From NCBI GenBank assembly GCA_014238445.1, contig JABABC010000099.1, positions 1 through 5,478 of the forward strand: a stretch of 5,478 bases of DNA. Reading direction: 5' to 3'. This document shows positions 1-4,141 of the stretch, piece after piece. Position 1 is the first letter of the stretch. Each line of letters begins with the position of its first letter. The notes under the pieces are model-generated. The model did not search any database and was not told where the DNA came from. It saw only the letters and a program-made list of their open reading frames with translations. A program made the translations under genes and the position numbers. This stretch comes from Coxiellaceae bacterium (GTDB taxonomy: Bacteria; Pseudomonadota; Gammaproteobacteria; Coxiellales; Coxiellaceae).

Positions 1-993
1 ACTTCAACGCAAGCTGAGAAAAAAGCACCGTCAACACCGACAGCTAAGCCAGCACCCGCTGTGGCATCAGCGCCTGTTTCTCAGCAGCATGGCATGTACA
101 TGGGTCCTGCCGTGCGTCGTTTAGCACGAGAGTTTGGTGTGGATATTACTCAAGTACGCGGTACTGGACAAAAAGGCCGGATTACCAAAGCAGATTTGCA
201 ACAGTATGTGAAACAGCAACTTCAAGGTGGTGGTAAAGGCGGTATGGGGTTTGATTGGCCTAAGTTGCCAGCAGTGGATTTTTCTAAGTTTGGTGATGTG
301 ACTGACACTCCATTATCTAAAATTAAAAAGCTTTCTGGGTCGTTTTTGCATCGTAATTGGGTATCCATTCCTCATATCACACAGTTTGAAGAAGTGGACA
401 TTACCGAGATGGAGGCATTTCGTCAGCGTCATAAAGGCGAAGCTGCTGAGTCCGGTGTTAAGTTAACTCCCATTGTTTTTGTGATGAAGGCTTTGGTGGC
501 AACGTTAAAGGAATTTCCATCCTTTAATGCGTCCTTATCGCCTGATGGCCAGTCATTGATAGTGAAGCATTATTATAATGTCGGTGTGGCTGTGGATACG
601 CCCAATGGTCTGGTTGTTCCTGTTTTACGTGACGTTGATTCAAAGGGTGCATTAACGTTAGCAAAAGAACTGGGTGCAATTAGCTTGAAAGCTCGAGAGA
701 AAGGGCTGACGCCTGTAGAGATGCAGGGTGGTTGTATGAGTATCTCCAGTCTTGGCGGTATCGGTGGAACAGCATTCACACCCATTATTAATGCGCCTGA
801 AGTGGCGATTTTAGGGTTGTCGCGTTCTTATCAAAAACCCGTATTTAACAAGGATAGTCAAACGTTTGAGCCACGCTTAACGTTGCCAGTCAGTTTATCG
901 TACGATCATCGTGTGATTGATGGCGCTGAAGCAGCTCGCTTTATTGTGCATTTTTCGAGGCGACTAGCTGATCTTGAAACATTAATTCTTTAG
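1..993 (+). CDS. aceF: Pyruvate dehydrogenase E2 (dihydrolipoamide acetyltransferase), 3' part
   Basis: This is the C-terminal 330 residues of the E2 core of the pyruvate dehydrogenase complex, which transfers the acetyl group from lipoyl-lysine to CoA in the cytoplasm. The reading frame is open from base 1. Residues 1-34 are an Ala/Pro/Lys-rich flexible linker, so the GTG at 61 is internal and the lipoyl domain or domains lie upstream of the window. Residues about 35-70 form the peripheral-subunit (E3/E1) binding domain, with the typical pattern RGTGxxGRITKxDL. A short Gly-rich linker follows. The catalytic domain runs from about residue 95 to 330. It carries the conserved segment SSLGGIGGTAF and the active-site motif DHRVIDG, with catalytic His303 (nt 907-909) and Asp307 (nt 919-921). 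The E3 gene starts 9 nt after its stop, as in the classical aceE-aceF-lpdA operon. The catalytic domain appears intact. E2 of another 2-oxoacid dehydrogenase is possible, but the sequence and context favour the pyruvate enzyme. Confidence 0.95.
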   Translation, partial: TSTQAEKKAPSTPTAKPAPAVASAPVSQQHGMYMGPAVRRLAREFGVDITQVRGTGQKGRITKADLQQYVKQQLQGGGKGGMGFDWPKLPAVDFSKFGDVTDTPLSKIKKLSGSFLHRNWVSIPHITQFEEVDITEMEAFRQRHKGEAAESGVKLTPIVFVMKALVATLKEFPSFNASLSPDGQSLIVKHYYNVGVAVDTPNGLVVPVLRDVDSKGALTLAKELGAISLKAREKGLTPVEMQGGCMSISSLGGIGGTAFTPIINAPEVAILGLSRSYQKPVFNKDSQTFEPRLTLPVSLSYDHRVIDGAEAARFIVHFSRRLADLETLIL

Positions 994-1002
994 GGGAAAA
1001 AC

Positions 1003-2430
1003 ATGACACAAGTAATAGAAACAGATGTAGTGGTTTTAGGTAGTGGCCCTGGTGGCTACTCTGCAGCCTACCGTGCTGCTGACTTAGGTTTGCAGGTTAC
1101 GATGATTGAGCGATTCAGTCAGATTGGTGGTGTGTGTTTAAACGTGGGTTGCATTCCTTCCAAGGCATTATTACATGTTGCCAAAGTGCTGGCAGACGCC
1201 AAAGAAGTGAGTGTGAGTGGCGTAACATTTGCAGAGCCTGAGGTTGACATTGAAAAGTTAAAATCTTGGAAAGACGGTGTTGTTAAGAAGTTGACCGGTG
1301 GTTTGGCCATGATGGCTAAGCAGCGTAAAGTCAATATCGTTCATGGCTATGGTGAATTTGCAGATTCAAACTCCATCACAGTGGTTAATGATGCTGGTGA
1401 ATCTACTACCGTGCGATTTAAGCATGGCATTATCGCTGCAGGTTCAAAGCCAGTGAGTTTACCTTTTATCCCTGAAGATCCTCGTATTTTTGACTCCACA
1501 GGGGCATTGCAATTAGAGCATACGCAGGGCGATATGCTGGTGCTAGGTGGCGGTATCATAGGGCTTGAAATGGCTACGGTTTATCATGCATTAGGCGTGA
1601 ATATTTCTGTGGTTGAGATGATGGATCAATTGGTGCCTGGTGCGGATAAGGATTTAGCGGCGCCATACCATAAGCGAATTGGAAAAGAATACGATGCGAT
1701 CATGTTAGAAACCTCGGTGACTAAGGTGGAAGCGAAGGATGACGGTTTGTGGGTTACCTTTGATGGCAAGCATGCGCCAGAAACCAACCCTAAACGCTAT
1801 GACACCATTTTATGTGCTGTGGGTCGTAAGCCTAATGGTGGTTTAATCGGTGCCGATAAAGCTGGTGTTCATGTCGATGAGCGTGGTTTTATTGCTGTCG
1901 ATAAACAGATGCGTACCAATGTCCCTCATATTTACGCGATTGGTGATGTTATAGGTAATCCTATGTTGGCCCATAAAGCTTCACACGAGGGCCGATTAGC
2001 AGCTGAAGTCATTAGTGGTAAGAAACATTATTTCGATGCTAAATGCATTCCAGGTGTGGCTTATACGGACCCAGAAATTGCGTGGGTTGGGATCACTGAG
2101 CAGGAAGCGAAAGCACAAAATATCTCATATGAGAAAGGTGTTTTCCCTTGGATGGCATCAGGACGTGCTTTATCGATGGAGCGGTCTGAAGGGATGACTA
2201 AAGTGATCTTTGATGAGCATAACCGGATTATTGGAGGTGGTGTTGTTGGTGTGAATGCCGGTGACTTAATCACTGAAATTGCTTTAGCGATTGAAATGGG
2301 CTGTGATGCAGAAGACATTGCTCTTACTATTCATCCACATCCGACATTAAGTGAGTCAGTGATGATGGCAACGGAAGTGTTCGAGGGTACGATTACGGAT
2401 TTATACATTCCTAAAAAGAAAAAAGCATAA
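1003..2430 (+). CDS. lpdA: Dihydrolipoamide dehydrogenase (E3)
   Basis: This complete 475-residue FAD flavoprotein reoxidises dihydrolipoyl groups on E2 and passes electrons to NAD+. Besides pyruvate dehydrogenase, an E3 of this type usually also serves the 2-oxoglutarate dehydrogenase and glycine cleavage complexes. The N-terminal FAD-binding loop GSGPGG is at residues 13-18. The redox-active disulfide motif CLNVGC has Cys45 and Cys50. A second dinucleotide loop GGGIIGLEMA lies mid-protein and binds NAD+. The second FAD contact YAIGDV follows, and the C-terminal dimerisation domain ends with HPHPTLSE, giving the catalytic dyad His446/Glu451 of the partner subunit. Length is normal for bacterial E3. 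The ATG at 1003 is preceded by AGGGGA (992-997), which overlaps the aceF stop codon, so the two genes are probably translated from one mRNA. The C terminus is a short Lys tail. No key residue is missing. No clear intrinsic terminator directly follows the stop. Confidence 0.97.
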   Translation: MTQVIETDVVVLGSGPGGYSAAYRAADLGLQVTMIERFSQIGGVCLNVGCIPSKALLHVAKVLADAKEVSVSGVTFAEPEVDIEKLKSWKDGVVKKLTGGLAMMAKQRKVNIVHGYGEFADSNSITVVNDAGESTTVRFKHGIIAAGSKPVSLPFIPEDPRIFDSTGALQLEHTQGDMLVLGGGIIGLEMATVYHALGVNISVVEMMDQLVPGADKDLAAPYHKRIGKEYDAIMLETSVTKVEAKDDGLWVTFDGKHAPETNPKRYDTILCAVGRKPNGGLIGADKAGVHVDERGFIAVDKQMRTNVPHIYAIGDVIGNPMLAHKASHEGRLAAEVISGKKHYFDAKCIPGVAYTDPEIAWVGITEQEAKAQNISYEKGVFPWMASGRALSMERSEGMTKVIFDEHNRIIGGGVVGVNAGDLITEIALAIEMGCDAEDIALTIHPHPTLSESVMMATEVFEGTITDLYIPKKKKA

Positions 2431-2482
2431 CATGGGATAGCGGTCACTTGGGTGTATGATAACTCTTGAGGCTCACAGTAGC

Positions 2483-2513
2483 TTGCGCCACTGACAGTGG
2501 CTTCCTCTATAAT
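2483..2513 (+). promoter_or_regulatory. Possible sigma70-type promoter with a 19-bp spacer holding a dyad
   Basis: TTGCGC (2483-2488) and a consensus TATAAT (2508-2513) are separated by 19 nt, longer than the usual 17. The dyad GCCACTGACAGTGGC (2487-2501, 7-bp arms around one base) lies between them and overlaps the -35 element. This arrangement resembles promoters controlled by MerR-family regulators, which bind a dyad in an overlong spacer. The dyad could instead be a weak hairpin ending the lpdA transcript. No gene follows directly, so a transcript from here would be a small RNA or a 250-nt leader of the lipoprotein gene. Confidence 0.35.
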
Positions 2514-2580
2514 GAGCTCTGGTATGTAATGATTTTTCATGCATTTTCCCATTGTTGTCTGTGGTCTTTTGCACTGTTTA

Positions 2581-2634
2581 ACGCAACCTCAAGGCGACAA
2601 TTGGCAGTGCTGCATTCCCCCTTGAGTACTGCGT
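2581..2634. ncRNA. Imperfect stem-loop, possible structured RNA or mRNA leader element
   Basis: Outer arms ACGCA (2581-2585) and TGCGT (2630-2634) and inner arms CTCAAGG (2588-2594) and CCTTGAG (2620-2626) are perfectly complementary. They are separated only by a 2/3-nt internal loop, giving 12 outer base pairs. The loop region contains a further small complementarity, GCA with TGC and AAT with ATT. It lies in noncoding sequence downstream of a promoter-like element. Whether it is transcribed cannot be told from sequence, and no terminator with a good stem follows it. Confidence 0.3.
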
Positions 2635-2709
2635 ATGCTTGTTGTCATTCATCACCCTATTTCCCTGTTGAATCGAGTTTTTCCTGCTCTTTCATTGCAT
2701 GAGTTTGTC

Positions 2710-2738
2710 TTGGATGCGTTAGTCTGTTATGCCATAAT
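2710..2738 (+). promoter_or_regulatory. Likely promoter of the lipoprotein gene
   Basis: TTGGAT (2710-2715) and CATAAT (2733-2738) are separated by 17 nt. The -10 matches consensus at 5 of 6 positions and the -35 at 3 of 6, including the TTG. Transcription would start near 2745, giving a leader of roughly 25 nt that just includes the ribosome binding site of the gene at 2769. Confidence 0.45.
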
Positions 2739-2756
2739 GCATTGTCAATTATTATT

Positions 2757-2762
2757 AAGGAG
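2757..2762 (+). promoter_or_regulatory. Ribosome binding site that fixes the lipoprotein start
   Basis: AAGGAG lies 6 nt before the ATG at 2769. It falls inside the longer reading frame that opens at TTG 2742, so that upstream TTG cannot be the true start. Starting at 2769 also gives a clean signal peptide. Confidence 0.85.
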
Positions 2763-2768
2763 AAAGGG

Positions 2769-3107
2769 ATGTTATTGAGGAAATCGTTAATTGCAATGTG
2801 TGCAGTTGTCGCAGCGATGTCGTTGGGCGCATGTGATCAAGGTTCATCCACTGGTGATGCTAATTCAGCGACATCAGTAGACCAGACAGCTAATGGTGGT
2901 GCATCTGCTAATGATGCGGCAACCGATGCTGCTAATGATGCAGCTGCCGATGCCGCCATCGATGCAGCTTCTGATTCTGCTGTAGATTCTTCAGGTGATT
3001 CTGGTGATGATTCAGCTGCTGATTCTAGTGATGCTTCTAGTGATGCTTCTAGTGATGCTTCTACTGATCAAGGTAGTGATACGACGAGTGATTCTTCATC
3101 ATCATAA
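2769..3107 (+). CDS. Small Asp/Ser/Ala-rich lipoprotein of unknown function
   Basis: I do not recognise a family. The 112-residue product starts with a typical lipoprotein signal peptide: Arg4-Lys5, a hydrophobic stretch (residues 6-19), and the lipobox LGAC with Cys22 as the predicted lipidated residue. The mature part has only Cys, Asp, Gln, Gly, Ser, Thr, Ala, Asn, Val and Ile. It has no Lys, Arg, His, Glu or aromatic residue, so it is very acidic and probably unfolded. Asp occurs at exactly every fourth residue from 49 to 85, then, after a one-residue shift, from 88 to 108. Near-identical 12-bp units encoding Asp-Ala-Ser-Ser lie at 3030-3065. Asp at +2 followed by Gln at +3 fits the Lol-avoidance rule known from enterobacteria, which suggests retention in the inner membrane facing the periplasm. 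It seems to be its own transcription unit, with a promoter upstream and a strong terminator 24 nt downstream. Possible roles are a spacer, a cation-binding tail or a surface protein; none is shown. Confidence 0.8.
   Translation: MLLRKSLIAMCAVVAAMSLGACDQGSSTGDANSATSVDQTANGGASANDAATDAANDAAADAAIDAASDSAVDSSGDSGDDSAADSSDASSDASSDASTDQGSDTTSDSSSS
2913..3092 (+). repeat. 12-nt periodic coding repeat (Asp every fourth codon)
   Basis: GAT codons recur every 12 nt from 2913 to 3023 and, after a 3-nt slip, from 3030 to 3092. The pattern is GAT followed by Ala or Ser codons. The three units at 3030-3041, 3042-3053 and 3054-3065 are identical apart from one base, GATGCTTCTAGT twice and then GATGCTTCTACT. 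Upstream units have diverged at synonymous and non-synonymous positions, which suggests old tandem duplication with newer copies near the 3' end. Confidence 0.85.
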
Positions 3108-3130
3108 GTTGATTAAGAAGGTGTAAGATA

Positions 3131-3159
3131 AACCCAGCCATTGAGCTGGGTTTTTTTTT
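3131..3159 (+). terminator. Intrinsic terminator between convergent genes
   Basis: The stem AACCCAGC (3131-3138) pairs perfectly with GCTGGGTT (3145-3152) around a 6-nt loop and runs into nine T residues (3151-3159). It ends the lipoprotein transcript. Read on the minus strand, the same stem is followed by TTATCTT, so it may also weakly stop the convergent gene, whose stop codon at 3161-3163 is directly adjacent. Confidence 0.93.
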
Positions 3160-3160
3160 G

Positions 3161-3535
3161 TTATTTAAATGCCGCAAAAAAACCATTTTCAGCTATGTGT
3201 GCTTTCCAGGCTTGTTCGTAATAGATATAGAGCTGGTCGCTAATATTAAACCCTTGATGACGAAGCAATTCAGCGCCTTGATGCGTTTGGTAGAGCGTTT
3301 TGAGTTTTTTGCTAAGTGTGTGATCTTTTCCGGTATAGATCAATACTAATTGTCGCGCTTCTTCCATCAGTGGTGCGGTGCGTGGGTCGCGGGCTGCCAC
3401 TTGATTAGTTCTTAATGTTTCTAATTCATTGAAAACAGCCTCCCAGCGTTGGCCATACTCTTCAGCCTGTTCATGGTTGATGATATTGTCTTTGACTTGT
3501 TTCATCTCTTTGGCGGTGAATGTTTTTTCTAGCAT
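3161..3535 (-). CDS. Stand-alone TipAS-like domain protein
   Basis: This 124-residue soluble, mainly helical protein has no signal peptide or membrane segment. The central part resembles the TipAS antibiotic-recognition domain found at the C terminus of TipA-type MerR regulators and in albicidin-binding proteins. It has Trp31 in the first conserved helix (RWEAVFNEL), then a polar linker ARDPRTAP, then a helix leading to YTGKD (residues 67-71), the place of the family's FTGGD-type motif, then KLKTLY. The MerR helix-turn-helix is absent, so it is not itself a canonical regulator of that type. In the family the domain binds hydrophobic peptide antibiotics or other ligands; here the ligand is unknown. 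The start at 3535 is preferred over the ATG at 3550 because GGAG (3548-3545) lies 9 nt upstream of it, while 3550 has no such site. It converges on the lipoprotein gene and has its own promoter-like sequence upstream. The family call rests on remembered motif patterns, not on a search. Confidence 0.7.
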   Translation of the reverse strand: MLEKTFTAKEMKQVKDNIINHEQAEEYGQRWEAVFNELETLRTNQVAARDPRTAPLMEEARQLVLIYTGKDHTLSKKLKTLYQTHQGAELLRHQGFNISDQLYIYYEQAWKAHIAENGFFAAFK

Positions 3536-3544
3536 AGGTGTAAT

Positions 3545-3548
3545 CTCC
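3545..3548 (-). promoter_or_regulatory. Ribosome binding site for the TipAS-like gene
   Basis: On the minus strand GGAG is placed 9 nt before the ATG at 3535. It overlaps the upstream ATG at 3550, which argues that the inner ATG is used. Confidence 0.65.
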
Positions 3549-3594
3549 ATGGTTGATAACGTATTTGCATGTGACCCATATTGACGCTGAGTAA

Positions 3595-3638
3595 AAGCAT
3601 GGGTGCTGCTGAAAGCTGATCAGCTTGCCCTCATGCTT
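3595..3638. promoter_or_regulatory. Nested inverted repeat with a 14-bp perfect palindrome
   Basis: AAGCTGATCAGCTT (3613-3626) is a perfect palindrome. It is enclosed by the outer arms AAGCATG (3595-3601) and CATGCTT (3632-3638), with GG/CC continuing the outer stem after a one-base bulge. In a minus-strand transcript starting near 3636 this would form a hairpin at the very 5' end of the TipAS-like mRNA. As DNA it could be an operator for a dimeric regulator. On the minus strand it is followed by only four T residues, so it is at most a weak terminator. Confidence 0.55.
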
Positions 3639-3652
3639 ACTTATAGTATAAA
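3625..3652 (+). promoter_or_regulatory. Possible plus-strand promoter towards the kinase gene
   Basis: TTGCCC (3625-3630) and TATAAA (3647-3652) are separated by 16 nt, with 4 of 6 and 5 of 6 consensus matches. Its -35 overlaps the end of the 14-bp palindrome, and its -10 overlaps the minus-strand promoter. A transcript from here would have a leader of nearly 500 nt before the kinase start at 4142, so a closer unrecognised promoter is also possible. Confidence 0.3.
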
Positions 3653-3671
3653 GATTGTATACACAAGTGAA
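3643..3671 (-). promoter_or_regulatory. Possible promoter of the TipAS-like gene
   Basis: On the minus strand TTCACT (3671-3666) and TACTAT (3648-3643) are separated by 17 nt, each with 4 of 6 consensus matches. A better -10, TATACT (3650-3645), exists with a 15-nt spacer. The start of transcription would lie near 3636, giving a leader of about 100 nt that begins in the nested inverted repeat. Confidence 0.35.
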
Positions 3672-3722
3672 GCTTGTAGTCAGTAAGCAGTGTTGGGATA
3701 TGTTGTAAGTGAAAAGCCATTT

Positions 3723-3962
3723 TCAGGTATTCAAATAAGCTAAGATAACATTAAGTACCATCGCGAAACCTGCCCAGCCAGTATACGGTAACAATACGTA
3801 GGTGACGCAGCACACAGCCAAGTCGAATAGCCATGATGGTGTGGCAGTTGATTGATGCAGTTGTTGATAGCATTCACTGGGTGCGCTGCTTGAAATATAA
3901 CCAGATAAGAGACTTGGTAGTTCACATGGCATCATTCCATAGGTGTCGGTGGGCCAAGCCAT
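3723..3962 (-). CDS. Doubtful small hydrophobic protein
   Basis: I do not recognise this 79-residue ORF. The first half is polar and Ser/Cys/Pro-containing. Residues about 44-77 are strongly hydrophobic and could form one or two membrane helices (WLFDLAVCC through VLNVILAYL) with a Thr-Gly-Trp turn between. No ribosome binding site precedes the ATG at 3962; a TATAAT is only a few bases upstream, which would suit only a leaderless mRNA. The internal ATGs at residues 10 and 11 have no better site. It could be a real small membrane protein, the decayed end of a larger one, or chance. Confidence 0.25.
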   Translation of the reverse strand: MAWPTDTYGMMPCELPSLLSGYISSSAPSECYQQLHQSTATPSWLFDLAVCCVTYVLLPYTGWAGFAMVLNVILAYLNT

Positions 3963-4110
3963 CGATCATTATATTGCATGATGCGTTATATTTAATCTTC
4001 CTTTAATAGAATGTTGCTGTGTTTTACCAATAGAATCAGTTCTAAAGAAAAATATGACAAACTGCCTATCAGTTGGGCGGGTTATTCTTCATGTTTTGGT
4101 TTTTTTTGAC

Positions 4111-4128
4111 TGTGACAGTGACAGTGAC
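4111..4128 (+). repeat. Three tandem hexamers before the kinase start
   Basis: TGTGAC, AGTGAC and AGTGAC follow one another directly, ending 13 nt before the GTG start and just before its ribosome binding site. The repeat is short and may be chance, but copy number changes here would alter the leader near the ribosome binding site. Confidence 0.6.
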
Positions 4129-4138
4129 TAAGAGGGGG
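4129..4138 (+). promoter_or_regulatory. Ribosome binding site that decides the kinase start
   Basis: TAAGAGGGGG closely follows the anti-Shine-Dalgarno complement. Its GAGG core ends 6 nt before the GTG at 4142. The in-frame ATG at 4091 has only a weak G-rich stretch 10 or more nt upstream, so GTG 4142 is preferred. Confidence 0.65.
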
Positions 4139-4141
4139 CTC

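Larger units (their letters stand above)
2431..2768. other. Intergenic region, lpdA to lipoprotein
   Basis: This stretch of about 340 nt has no convincing coding region. The ORFs that cross it (2466-2702 on plus, 2331-2552 on minus) have no ribosome binding site, no recognisable domain and unusual composition. It does contain a dyad within a possible promoter (2483-2513), an imperfect stem-loop (2581-2634) and the promoter and ribosome binding site of the next gene. A classical lpdA terminator is not visible. The 7-bp dyad at 2487-2501 is followed only by a weak pyrimidine tract. Confidence 0.6.
3536..4141. other. Intergenic region between TipAS-like gene and kinase gene
   Basis: This stretch of about 600 nt lies between two divergent genes. 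Its left part carries the leader, palindrome and promoter-like elements of the TipAS-like gene (3595-3671). The middle is covered by a doubtful minus-strand ORF (3723-3962). The right part (3963-4141) is AT-rich with small dyads (4031-4044 and 4060-4074), a run of eight T residues (4100-4107) and a short hexamer repeat before the kinase start. I see no convincing -35/-10 pair close to the kinase gene. Confidence 0.6.

Noticed and set aside
61..993. GTG at 61 as the start of aceF
   Set aside because: The frame is open to base 1 and encodes a continuous Ala/Pro-rich E2 linker, so the true start lies upstream of the window.
2331..2552. Minus-strand ORF over the lpdA end
   Set aside because: It overlaps the coding end of lpdA, including its catalytic His motif, and looks like a shadow frame.
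2466..2702. Plus-strand ORF of 78 residues after lpdA
   Set aside because: No ribosome binding site, odd Cys/His/Ser-rich composition, no recognisable domain, and it crosses the stem-loop and promoter-like elements.
2742..2768. TTG at 2742 as the lipoprotein start
   Set aside because: The extension contains the ribosome binding site itself, and the ATG at 2769 gives a proper signal peptide.
3158..3349. Plus-strand ORF of 63 residues opposite the TipAS-like gene
   Set aside because: It begins in the T-tract of the terminator and is antisense to a better-supported gene.
3740..3925. Second minus-strand ORF of 61 residues overlapping 3723-3962
   Set aside because: No hydrophobic or domain pattern and no ribosome binding site; an alternative frame of an already doubtful ORF.
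4031..4044. Dyad TAGAATCAGTTCTA as an operator
   Set aside because: Arms are only 5 bp, it does not match a known operator such as the LexA box, and no clear promoter is next to it. Expected by chance in AT-rich DNA.
4060..4107. AACTG/CAGTT hairpin and T-run as a terminator
   Set aside because: The stem is 5 bp and weak, and the T-run is about 25 nt away from it.
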